DNA of 16,127 nt from a bacterium (lineage in GTDB: Bacteria; Chloroflexota; Dormibacteria; UBA8260; Bog-877): assembly GCA_021802115.1 (NCBI GenBank), contig JAKABA010000077.1, positions 1 to 16,127 of the forward strand, given 5' to 3'. Made by a program: the position numbers and the translations under genes. Of this stretch, positions 6,994 to 13,730 are shown piece by piece. Each line of letters begins with the position of its first letter. Positions within the stretch are counted from its first letter, which is position 1. The notes under the pieces are model-generated. The model was not told the origin of the DNA. It ran no database searches and worked only from the letters and a program-made list of their open reading frames with translations.

Positions 6994-7476
6994 ATGCCAG
7001 ACCGGACCCCACCCGCGGCTCCCGTCCAGGCCGAGACCGAGCGGCTGGTGGATCAACTCGGTCCGTTGCTCACCGCGGTCACCGTCGCCTGGCGCCGGGA
7101 GCTGGCGGGCACGGTCTCGGTCAGCCAGGCCCAGCTCATGGCCGCGCTCCGCCCCGGTGCCGCCCGGATCTCCCAGCTGGCGCGGGCCAGCTGGATCACC
7201 GGACCATCTGTCACGGTCATGGTCGGGCGGCTGGAACGGGCCGGCCTGGTCAGCCGGCGCCCGGATCCGAGCGACCGCCGCTCGGTGCTGGTGGAGCTGA
7301 CCCCGGATGGCAAGCGGACGCTGGCCAGAATTTCCGCCACCAGGAGGGAGCTGCTCAGGAACCGCCTGCAGGCGCTCAGCGAGGATGAGCGCCGCGCGCT
7401 GGGGCTGGCGCTCCCGGCGCTGGAGCGCCTTGCCCGGGAGTGGACGGGCGGCGCCACTTTGGAGCGCGATGGCTGA
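6994..7476 (+). CDS. MarR-family transcriptional regulator
   Basis: A 160-residue winged-helix regulator. The core R-I-S-Q-L-A-R-A-S-W-I-T-G-P-S-V-T-V-M-V (about residues 60-79) is the DNA-reading helix pair, and L-V-S-R-R-P-D-P-S-D-R-R-S-V-L-V (about 86-101) is the MarR wing with its diagnostic D-x-x-D-R-R. Long helices at both ends would form the dimer interface and ligand pocket. The ATG at 6994 has no Shine-Dalgarno sequence but has TATATT 8 nt upstream, so the mRNA is probably leaderless. The gene overlaps the exporter gene by 8 nt, the standard arrangement of an autoregulated efflux module. The inducer is unknown. Confidence 0.93.
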   Translation: MPDRTPPAAPVQAETERLVDQLGPLLTAVTVAWRRELAGTVSVSQAQLMAALRPGAARISQLARASWITGPSVTVMVGRLERAGLVSRRPDPSDRRSVLVELTPDGKRTLARISATRRELLRNRLQALSEDERRALGLALPALERLAREWTGGATLERDG

Positions 7477-8695
7477 GCCCTCCGGATCCTCGACCATGCG
7501 GGAGTTCTTCCGCCAGCCCAAGGCGGTGTGGGCGGTCGCCTTCGCCTGCGTGGTCGGATTCATGGGAATCGGCCTGGTGGACCCCATCCTGCCCGCGATC
7601 GCGCGCGGGCTGCGGGCCAGCCCCAGCCAGGTTGAGCTCCTGTTCACCAGCTACTTCGCAGTGACGGCGGTGATGATGCTGGTGACGGGGGTGGTCTCGA
7701 GCCGGCTCGGACCGCGCGTCACCCTGCTCGCGGGGCTGCTGGTTATCGTGGTCTTCGCCAGCCTCTCGGGCTCCTCCGGCAGCGTCGGAGAGCTGGTGGG
7801 GATGCGCGCGGGATGGGGGCTGGGCAATGCGCTCTTCATCGCCACCGCCCTCGCCGTGATCGTGGGATCTGCGACCGGCGGAGTCCCCGGGGCGATCATC
7901 CTGTACGAGTCGGCGCTCGGCCTGGGGATCTCCATGGGTCCTCTGGTGGGTGGGCTGCTGGGAGGGATCAGCTGGCGCGGGCCGTTCTTCGGGACGGCGA
8001 CGCTGATGGCGATCGGATTCATCTTGGTCGCCACGCTGCTGGGACCGGTCCCCAAGCCGGCACGGCGCACCGGCTTTTTGGACCCACTGCGGGCGGTGCG
8101 GGATCCCGGACTGCGGACCATCGCGGTGATGGCACTCTTCTACAACTTCGGGTTCTTCACCATCTTGGCCTACACGCCGTTCGTGATCCATCAGAGCGTG
8201 CACGTTTTGGGGCTGATCTACTTCGGCTGGGGCGTCCTGCTGGCGCTCACCGCGGTCTTCGTGGCACCCCGCTTGGAGCGGGCGTTGGGGACCGTCATCC
8301 CCCTCTACGGGGTGCTGGGATCGCTGGCCGTGCTCTTGTTGGGGATGGCCTTCGTGCCCCGGGTGGGGATCATCATCGCGGTGATCGCCTCAGGGGCGGT
8401 GTTGGGTATCAACAACACCCTGGTCACCCAGGCCGCCATGACCGTCAGCCGGGCCGAGCGGCCGGTGGCCTCGGCGGGATACAACTTTGTCCGCTGGATC
8501 GGGGGCGCGGTCGCGCCCTGGCTGGCCGGGGAACTGGCGGTGGTGGTCGGCGCCCGGGTGCCCTTCCTGGTGGGCGCGGTGGCGGTGGCGATGGGGGCGG
8601 TGGTCCTGGCCGGGGGCCGACGTCATCTCGGAGCACTGCCCCAGCGGCCCTCCGCACCCGGGCGGGGGCGGGCGCTGGAGGAGATCGCCAAATAG
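7469..8695 (+). CDS. MFS transporter, probable drug or metabolite exporter
   Basis: A 408-residue inner-membrane protein with about 12 hydrophobic segments. A segment near the N terminus reads F-M-G-I-G-L-V-D-P-I-L-P-A-I-A, typical of proton-driven drug exporters, and S-S-R-L-G-P-R-V lies at the motif A position of the first cytoplasmic loop. The C-terminal half is strongly hydrophobic and ends in a short polar tail. ATG at 7469 overlaps the MarR stop and has GGAG 4 nt upstream; a possible start at 7307 would place a non-membrane extension inside marR and is rejected. Control by the MarR protein is inferred from the overlap. The substrate cannot be deduced. Confidence 0.9.
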   Translation: MAEPSGSSTMREFFRQPKAVWAVAFACVVGFMGIGLVDPILPAIARGLRASPSQVELLFTSYFAVTAVMMLVTGVVSSRLGPRVTLLAGLLVIVVFASLSGSSGSVGELVGMRAGWGLGNALFIATALAVIVGSATGGVPGAIILYESALGLGISMGPLVGGLLGGISWRGPFFGTATLMAIGFILVATLLGPVPKPARRTGFLDPLRAVRDPGLRTIAVMALFYNFGFFTILAYTPFVIHQSVHVLGLIYFGWGVLLALTAVFVAPRLERALGTVIPLYGVLGSLAVLLLGMAFVPRVGIIIAVIASGAVLGINNTLVTQAAMTVSRAERPVASAGYNFVRWIGGAVAPWLAGELAVVVGARVPFLVGAVAVAMGAVVLAGGRRHLGALPQRPSAPGRGRALEEIAK

Positions 8696-8707
8696 CGGGC
8701 CACGGGC

Positions 8708-8727
8708 CGGCTCTGCGGAGAGAGAGC
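8708..8727 (+). terminator. Hairpin after the MFS gene
   Basis: CGGCTCT-GCGGAG-AGAGCCG forms a perfect 7-bp stem with a 6-nt loop, 12 nt after the MFS stop. No T-run follows. Confidence 0.4.
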
Positions 8728-8768
8728 CGAGCGCGCATGGCCCGACCCTGGCCGCCGCGGCGCAGCCC

Positions 8769-8797
8769 TTGCGATCGTCCCCGGATCGGGCCATACT
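8769..8797 (+). promoter_or_regulatory. Promoter of the coxSLM-like operon
   Basis: TTGCGA (8769-8774) and CATACT (8792-8797) are separated by exactly 17 nt, a good housekeeping-sigma match. The start point would fall near 8804, giving a leader of about 120 nt. The inverted repeat CGATC-7 nt-GATCG (8772-8788) overlaps the -35 box and spacer and could be an operator. Confidence 0.5.
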
Positions 8798-8833
8798 CGC
8801 TTCGGCAGCACGCTGCACCGGGGGACGAGGAGC

Positions 8834-8859
8834 GCTGCGCACAAGGAGGGATGCGCAGC
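8834..8859 (+). other. Leader hairpin of the cox operon with a purine-rich loop
   Basis: GCTGCGCA and TGCGCAGC form a perfect 8-bp stem around the 10-nt loop CAAGGAGGGA. The loop shows an AAGGAGG Shine-Dalgarno-like sequence and also matches the ACARGGA core of CsrA sites. It lies about 65 nt upstream of coxS. It could be a protein-binding or ribosome standby element; no function is shown. Confidence 0.4.
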
Positions 8860-8880
8860 CCGGGGCCGGAGACGCCGGGA

Positions 8881-8912
8881 ATCACCCGATCGCAGCGCCA
8901 GAGGTCGGTGAT
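8881..8912 (+). other. Second leader hairpin abutting the coxS ribosome binding site
   Basis: ATCACC-C-GA pairs with TCGGTGAT, an 8-bp stem with a single bulged C and a 15-nt loop. The right arm ends exactly where the coxS GGAGG begins (8913), so folding could affect ribosome access. Confidence 0.35.
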
Positions 8913-8917
8913 GGAGG
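8913..8917 (+). promoter_or_regulatory. coxS Shine-Dalgarno
   Basis: GGAGG lies 6 nt before the ATG at 8924. It selects this start over the in-frame TTG at 8918, which directly abuts it. Confidence 0.75.
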
Positions 8918-8923
8918 TTGAGT

Positions 8924-9424
8924 ATGGCCCAGACACTGAGGCTGACGGTCAACGGCGCCGCCCGGGAGGATGAGGTAGAGCCGCGACTGCTCCTGGTGCA
9001 CTACCTCAGGGAGCGCTGCGGCCTCACCGGTACCCACGTGGGCTGCGACACCAGCCAGTGCGGCGCCTGCACGGTCCTGTGCGACGGCCAGCCGGTGAAG
9101 TCGTGCTCGATGCTGGCGGTGCAGGCGGAGGGGATGGCCATCACCACCATCGAGGGGCTGGCCCCGCCCGGCGGGATGCACCCGCTCCAGACCGCGTTCT
9201 GGGAGGAGCACGGGCTCCAATGTGGCTTCTGCACACCCGGCTTCATCATGGCCGCCAGCGCCCTGCTGGCCGAGAACCCGGATCCGACCGACGATGAGAT
9301 CGGGCGCGGGCTGGAGGGCAACCTCTGCCGCTGCACCGGGTACGTCAACATCCGTCGCGCCGTCCACCGGGCGGCGGCGGCGATCCGTGAGGGGGCCGGC
9401 GCGCCGGCCCCGATGGGAGGGTAG
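8924..9424 (+). CDS. coxS: Aerobic CO dehydrogenase-type small subunit (2Fe-2S)
   Basis: The iron-sulfur subunit of a molybdenum hydroxylase heterotrimer, carrying electrons from the molybdenum site to FAD. The 166 residues contain a plant-type ferredoxin cluster with C41, C46, C49 and C61, then a helical domain with the second cluster: C100-G-F-C103-T-P-G and N-L-C135-R-C137-T-G-Y. The spacing C-x4-C-x2-C-x11-C is exactly that of CoxS/XdhC-type subunits. No Tat or Sec signal is present, so the enzyme is predicted cytoplasmic or on the inner membrane face. It is the first gene of the operon, 3 nt before coxL. The family also includes subunits of related hydroxylases, so the substrate is not proven. 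Confidence 0.93.
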   Translation: MAQTLRLTVNGAAREDEVEPRLLLVHYLRERCGLTGTHVGCDTSQCGACTVLCDGQPVKSCSMLAVQAEGMAITTIEGLAPPGGMHPLQTAFWEEHGLQCGFCTPGFIMAASALLAENPDPTDDEIGRGLEGNLCRCTGYVNIRRAVHRAAAAIREGAGAPAPMGG

Positions 9425-9427
9425 GAG

Positions 9428-11773
9428 ATGGCTGTCAGCCAACTCATCGGAGCCCGCGTCCAGAGGCGGGAGGATCCCCGCCTCATCACCGGCCACGGAC
9501 GCTACATCGAGGATCGCCTGCCCGCCGGGGTGCTGCACATGGCGGTGGTGCGCAGCCCCCACCCCCACGCCCGGATCGTCAGCATCGACACCTCCCAGGC
9601 GGCGGGGGCACCGGGGGTGCTCGCCGTGCTCACCGCCAAGGACTTCCACGGCCAGCTGGCGGGGGCGATGCCGGTGACCCCGAGCTTCGTCCCCGAGAAG
9701 AAGTACGTCCCCGAGCGATTCCCGATCGCCTCCGAAGAGGTCTGCTTCCAGGGAGAGCCGGTCGCGGTGGTGATCGCCGACGACCGGTATCTCGCGGCCG
9801 ACGCCGCCGAGCAGGTGGTGGTCGAATACGATCCCCTGCCCGCGGTGGTGGACATCGAGGCCGCCATGGCCCCGGGGAGCCCACTCGCTCACGTGGGCGG
9901 GCCTGACAACATCGGCTGGGACATGACCTTCGACGGGGGCGACATCGACGCCGCCTTCGCCCGGGCCGAGGTCAGAGTCACCGAACGGATCTGGCAGCAG
10001 CGGCTGGCCCCCACCCCGATGGAGCCGCGCGGGGTCCTGGCCGACTACTCCCCGTATGACGAGCGCCTGACGATCTGGTTGAGCAGCCAGAACCCGCACT
10101 TCATCCGCCTCTTCATCTCCGGGGCCATGGGGATGCCGGAGAGCCGCGTGCGGGTGGTGGCGGAGGACGTCGGCGGTGGCTTCGGCAGCAAGATCAGCCC
10201 CTACCCGGAGGATTACCTGGTGCCGGCCGCCGCTCGCCTGCTGGGCCGCCCGGTGCGGTGGATCGAGACCAGGACCGAGAGCGTCCTCAACGCCTACCAC
10301 GGCCGGGGACAGCTGTTCACGGCCGAGGCGGCCGCGCTCAGGGACGGGACCCTGCTCGGGCTGCGGCTCACCCAGGTGCTGGACCTGGGCGCCTACCACG
10401 GCACCTTCGGCGCCTTCCAGGCGTGCGCCTGCCTGATGGCGGGAGGGGTCTACCGCTGGCAGGCGGTCCAGGGCCGGACCATCGGGGTGCTGACCAACAA
10501 GGTGCCGACCGACCCCTACCGTGGAGCCGGGCGCCCTGAGGGGACCCACCTCTGCGAGCGGATGGTCGACCGGGTGGCGCAGGAGATCGGGATGGACCCG
10601 GCGGAGCTGCGGCGGCGCAATTTCGCCCGCGAGTTCCCCTTCACCAACAACTTCGGGCTGGTCTACGACTCCGGGAACTACGACGGAACCCTGGACCGCG
10701 CGATGGAGCTGGTCGACTACCAGGGCTGGCGGCAGCGTCAGGCGGCGGGCCGCCAGCAGGGGCGGCTAATCGGCATCGGCTGCTCCACCTGGGTCGAGAT
10801 CTGCGGGTTCGGCCCCAGCGAGGCGACCGCCGGAGCCACGGGGGGGATCGCCTTGGTCGAGTCCGCCCACATCCGGTTCCTGCCCTCGGGATCGGTGGCT
10901 GCCTTCGTCGGGACCCACGCCCAGGGACAGGGCCACGACACCACCTTCTCCCAGATCGTCGCCGACACCCTGGGGATCCCCATGGAGAAGGTGGAGCTGC
11001 GTCACGGCGACACCGCCGAGGGGCCGGCGTTCGGCTATGGCACTTACGGCAGCCGCAGCCTGGCGGTCGGAGGGATGGCGCTGCACAAGGCGGCGATGGT
11101 GGTGAGGGACAAGGCCCAGAAGCTGGCCGGTCACCTGCTCGAGGTGTCCCCCCAGGATCTGGTGTTCGAACAGGGAACCTTCTCGGTGAAGGGCGACCCG
11201 TCAGCCCACAAGACCATCGAGGAGGTGGCGCTGGCGGCCTACGGGGGCAAGCTCCCGGAGGGGATGGAGCAGGGGCTGGAAGCGGTCAGCTACTTCGACC
11301 CGCCGAACTGGGTCTGGCCCTTCGGCGCCCACATCTGCGTGGTGGAGGTGGATCGCGAGACCGGAGCGGTCCAGGTGCACAAATACGTGGCCGTGGACGA
11401 CTGCGGGAATGTGATCAACCCCATGATCGTGGAGGGCCAGGTGCATGGGGGGATCGCGCAGGGGATGGCCCAGGCGCTATATGAGGAGGTCGCCTACGAC
11501 CAGGAGTCCGGCCTGCTGCTGACCGGTACCCTGACCGACTACCTGGTTCCGACCATGAACGAGATCCCTGAGCTGACGCTGGATCGGACCGTGACCCCGA
11601 GCCCGACCAACCCGCTGGGGGTCAAGGGGATCGGCGAGGCGGGCACGATCGCATCCTCGGCGGCGGTGATCAATGCGATCGCCGACGCGCTGAGCCCCTT
11701 GGGAATCCATCACGTGGACATGCCGGCCAGCCCGGACCGGCTATGGAAGATGATTCAGGAGGCCGAGTCATGA
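9428..11773 (+). CDS. coxL: Molybdenum hydroxylase large subunit, form II CO dehydrogenase-like
   Basis: The 781-residue catalytic subunit that holds the molybdopterin cytosine dinucleotide cofactor. The N-terminal domain begins with [16 protein letters not shown]. The cofactor-binding D-V-G249-[14 protein letters not shown], and the catalytic G-V-K-G-I-G-E737-A-G near the C terminus are all present. The substrate-pocket loop reads P-Y-R365-G-A-G-R-P-E, close to the A-Y-R-G-A-G-R of form II enzymes and lacking the A-Y-x-C-S-F-R cysteine loop of form I, true CO dehydrogenases. CO oxidation is therefore uncertain; an aldehyde, purine or other hydroxylation is possible. GGGAGG precedes the ATG by 7 nt, and the stop overlaps coxM. 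Confidence 0.9.
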   Translation: MAVSQLIGARVQRREDPRLITGHGRYIEDRLPAGVLHMAVVRSPHPHARIVSIDTSQAAGAPGVLAVLTAKDFHGQLAGAMPVTPSFVPEKKYVPERFPIASEEVCFQGEPVAVVIADDRYLAADAAEQVVVEYDPLPAVVDIEAAMAPGSPLAHVGGPDNIGWDMTFDGGDIDAAFARAEVRVTERIWQQRLAPTPMEPRGVLADYSPYDERLTIWLSSQNPHFIRLFISGAMGMPESRVRVVAEDVGGGFGSKISPYPEDYLVPAAARLLGRPVRWIETRTESVLNAYHGRGQLFTAEAAALRDGTLLGLRLTQVLDLGAYHGTFGAFQACACLMAGGVYRWQAVQGRTIGVLTNKVPTDPYRGAGRPEGTHLCERMVDRVAQEIGMDPAELRRRNFAREFPFTNNFGLVYDSGNYDGTLDRAMELVDYQGWRQRQAAGRQQGRLIGIGCSTWVEICGFGPSEATAGATGGIALVESAHIRFLPSGSVAAFVGTHAQGQGHDTTFSQIVADTLGIPMEKVELRHGDTAEGPAFGYGTYGSRSLAVGGMALHKAAMVVRDKAQKLAGHLLEVSPQDLVFEQGTFSVKGDPSAHKTIEEVALAAYGGKLPEGMEQGLEAVSYFDPPNWVWPFGAHICVVEVDRETGAVQVHKYVAVDDCGNVINPMIVEGQVHGGIAQGMAQALYEEVAYDQESGLLLTGTLTDYLVPTMNEIPELTLDRTVTPSPTNPLGVKGIGEAGTIASSAAVINAIADALSPLGIHHVDMPASPDRLWKMIQEAES

Positions 11774-12576
11774 TCCCAGCCGCCTTCGAGTACTCGAGGC
11801 CGTCCTCGGTCGCCGATGCGGTGGCCCAGCTGCGCGCAGCTGGCCCCGACGCCAAGGTCATCGCGGGCGGGCAGAGCCTCCTGCCGATGATGCGCCTGCG
11901 GCTGGCGCAGCCGGCGCATCTGGTCGACCTCAATGCCGTCCCCGACCTCGACTATGTCAAGGTCCAGGACCAGCGCGTCCGGATCGGCGCCCTCACCCGC
12001 CACGCCACCCTCATGCGGTCCGAGACGCTGCGGACCCACCTGCCGCTGCTGGCGGAGGTGGCGGCGGAGGTGGGGGACCCCCAGGTCCGGACCCGGGGGA
12101 CGATCGGGGGAGTCATGGCTCACGCCGATGCCGCCGGCGACTATCCGACCCTGGCGGTCATGCTCGACGCCGAGATCGTCACCGACCGCCGCCGGATCGC
12201 GGCCCGGGACTTCTTCCAGCATCTGTTCACCACCGCCCTCGAGCCGGATGAAGTGGTGGTGGAGGTGGTGTTCCCGGTGGCCCGCGGACCGCACCGCTAC
12301 CTGAAGTTCCGGAGGCGGCGGTTTGACTGGGCGATCGTGGCCGCGGGGGTCCAGCGCCTTGACGACGGTTGGCGGGTGGGCATCACCCACGCGGCACCCA
12401 CCGCGGTGCGGGCCCACTCCGTGGAGGCGGCGCTGCGGGACGGGGCGTCCGCTACCGAGGCGGCCCAGCGGGCGAGCGACGGCCTGCACCCATCCTCGGA
12501 CGTGCACGCCAGCTCCGACTTCCGGCTCCACCTGGCGCAGGTCCTGACCCGGCGAGCGCTGGAGCAGGCGGCCTGA
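11770..12576 (+). CDS. coxM: Molybdenum hydroxylase medium subunit, FAD-binding (CoxM-like)
   Basis: The flavoprotein subunit that takes electrons from the 2Fe-2S clusters and passes them to the quinone pool or another acceptor. The 268-residue protein has the two FAD loops of the family: A32-G-G-Q-S-L-L-P-M-M and T111-I-G-G-V-M-A-H-A-D-A-A-G-D, where valine takes the place of the usual serine after G-G. A C-terminal CO-dehydrogenase flavoprotein domain follows (about residues 173-267). The ATG overlaps the coxL stop (ATGA), so the subunits are translationally coupled. An ATG at 11743 would lie inside coxL and is not needed. The order S-L-M is typical of form II clusters. A strong hairpin follows the stop. 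Confidence 0.93.
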   Translation: MIPAAFEYSRPSSVADAVAQLRAAGPDAKVIAGGQSLLPMMRLRLAQPAHLVDLNAVPDLDYVKVQDQRVRIGALTRHATLMRSETLRTHLPLLAEVAAEVGDPQVRTRGTIGGVMAHADAAGDYPTLAVMLDAEIVTDRRRIAARDFFQHLFTTALEPDEVVVEVVFPVARGPHRYLKFRRRRFDWAIVAAGVQRLDDGWRVGITHAAPTAVRAHSVEAALRDGASATEAAQRASDGLHPSSDVHASSDFRLHLAQVLTRRALEQAA

Positions 12577-12579
12577 CCC

Positions 12580-12615
12580 GGCCGGGTGCGAGAGCGATCG
12601 ACCTCGCACCCGGCC
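12580..12615 (+). terminator. Strong hairpin ending the cox operon
   Basis: GGCCGGGTGCGAG and CTCGCACCCGGCC form a perfect 13-bp stem with a 10-nt loop, beginning 4 nt after the coxM stop. No T-tract follows. It is the strongest hairpin in the window and is probably a transcript 3' end or mRNA-stabilising element. Confidence 0.7.
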
Positions 12616-12889
12616 CTACAAAGGGGCGGATTCCCGCGCGGAGTGGGACGGGTGGCCGGTCTCGCTGGTCATCGCGAGGCGAGTCCAACCCATGGCCCAC
12701 CCGGGGGCGCGGTCGGGGCGGCTGCCTTGGACCCGGTCCCGTCGGTCTCGACGCTCCCGGGTCCACTCGAGGCGTCGATCGGCAGGGCAGTCGTTGCTGG
12801 GATGCCCGGCCGGGGCTGGAACGAGCGGGCGTGCCGACGTGGGGCCGCAGTCCGCTGGGCGGTCGCGGCCGCATGGGGTCAAAAGGCGG
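12616..12889. other. Gene-free gap between coxM and the AraC gene, with predicted hairpins
   Basis: With the cox hairpin, this completes a 313-bp stretch without a convincing gene. The best structure is at 12728-12765: a perfect 9-bp stem TGGACCCGG/CCGGGTCCA, a 3x3 internal loop, a 5-bp stem CGTCG/CGACG and a GTCT tetraloop. A second hairpin at 12659-12680 pairs GTCTCGC with GCGAGGC (one G-T pair) around an 8-nt loop, and CCCGGCCGGG is a short palindrome near 12805. These could be part of the 3' end of the convergent AraC transcript, a small RNA, or chance folding in GC-rich DNA. No tRNA features, promoter or ORF similarity was recognised. Confidence 0.4.
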
Positions 12890-13711
12890 TCAGTCTCGAA
12901 AGTAGGCGGCGGGCGTGCGCCCGGTCTCTCGCCGGAACGCCGCCACGAAGGCGCTGGTGGATTCGTACCCAACCTCGAAGGCGACACTGGAGATGCTGGC
13001 GCCGCGCGCCAGGCCGGCCATCGCGGCCCTCATCCGGAGCAGTGACCGCCACCGGCCGAAGGGGACGCCGGTATCGGTCACGAACGCTCGTGCGAGCGTT
13101 CTACTGCTGGCGCCGACCTCGCGGCCCCACTCCGCCAGGGTTCTCCGATCGGAGGGCCGAGCCGAGATGGCCATGGCGACTCGTCGCGCCCTCTCGTCCG
13201 TCGGCATGACCACCTCGACGGCAGTTGCCGGAGCCGGATCCAAGAGGTCCGAGAGCATCGCCTCCGCGCGAAGGCGCTGGTCGGCGACCAGGCACCGGTC
13301 TGCGAGGTATCCGACCAGCTCCAGGAGGAGCGGCCGGGCCACGACTGGTGTGCAGCTTGTCCACATGATCGGACAGCGCTCCGGCCGCAGGTAGCAGGAG
13401 AGCATCGTGGCCGCACCATCGGACAGCGTCTCGTGGCGCACCCCGGCCGGAATGAATAACGCTCGTGTGGGAGGCAGCACCCAGGCGGACTCCTCTACCC
13501 TCACCACCAGCACGCCGTTGCGGGCCCAAGCGAGCTGGTGTTCCTCATGGGTGTGCCACTCGAAGACGAGCCCCTTGGGCATCTGGAAGGTGCAGACCTC
13601 CACCCCCGGACCGGGGCGGTTGCCCGGCAGGACACCTTGTCCGTCCAGCGACACAAGTTGGCAGTCTACGGCCTTGAGGGGCGCAACGGTGCGACCTACG
13701 CTAGCGCTCAT
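12890..13711 (-). CDS. AraC-family transcriptional regulator with N-terminal cupin
   Basis: A 273-residue regulator from the ATG at 13711. The N-terminal half is a cupin sensor with H-T-H-E-E-H-Q-L-A-W-A-R-N-G-V and W-V-L-P-P-T-R-A-L-F-I-P-A-G-V-R-H, the layout of NimR/YeaM-type AraC proteins that often control a neighbouring resistance or transport gene. The last ~85 residues are the double helix-turn-helix domain, ending in the AraC signature S-S-V-A-F-E-V-G-Y-E-S-T-S-A-F-V-A-A-F-R-R-E-T-G-R-T-P. Its start codon overlaps that of the divergent methyltransferase. A TTG at 13747 would add 12 residues inside the methyltransferase gene; neither start has a good ribosome site, so the exact N terminus is uncertain. 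Confidence 0.87.
   Translation of the reverse strand: MSASVGRTVAPLKAVDCQLVSLDGQGVLPGNRPGPGVEVCTFQMPKGLVFEWHTHEEHQLAWARNGVLVVRVEESAWVLPPTRALFIPAGVRHETLSDGAATMLSCYLRPERCPIMWTSCTPVVARPLLLELVGYLADRCLVADQRLRAEAMLSDLLDPAPATAVEVVMPTDERARRVAMAISARPSDRRTLAEWGREVGASSRTLARAFVTDTGVPFGRWRSLLRMRAAMAGLARGASISSVAFEVGYESTSAFVAAFRRETGRTPAAYFRD
13674..13702 (+). promoter_or_regulatory. Promoter for a leaderless methyltransferase transcript
   Basis: TTGAGG (13674-13679), a 17-nt spacer and TACGCT (13697-13702) lie 7 nt before the ATG at 13710. This is a near-ideal leaderless promoter. It sits wholly inside the AraC coding sequence, so AraC transcription would run against it. Confidence 0.55.
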
Positions 13712-13730
13712 GAATCGCAACCATGAGCGC
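13704..13730. promoter_or_regulatory. 9-bp perfect inverted repeat covering both divergent start codons
   Basis: GCGCTCATG (13704-13712), a 9-nt spacer, and CATGAGCGC (13722-13730). The left arm contains the start codons of both the AraC gene (13711, minus) and the methyltransferase (13710, plus). It may be an operator or, in RNA, a hairpin that hides the start codon. Confidence 0.5.

Noticed and set aside
7307..7468. Extended N terminus for the MFS gene
   Set aside because: It lies inside marR and adds polar, low-complexity sequence before the first membrane helix; the ATG at 7469 overlaps the marR stop as expected.
8851..8973. A 40-codon frame in the cox leader, preceded by AAGGAGGG
   Set aside because: The Shine-Dalgarno directly abuts the ATG, which is too close, and the frame runs through the real coxS start in another frame. 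A regulatory upstream ORF remains possible but is weaker than the hairpin explanation.
8882..10549. A 555-codon open frame on the minus strand
   Set aside because: It is antisense to coxS and coxL, whose proteins match their families end to end; the antisense translation is H-, G- and R-rich without motifs.
12586..13209. A 207-codon plus-strand frame after coxM
   Set aside because: It begins inside the terminator hairpin, has an R-, P- and G-rich translation with no motif, and runs antisense into the AraC HTH domain.
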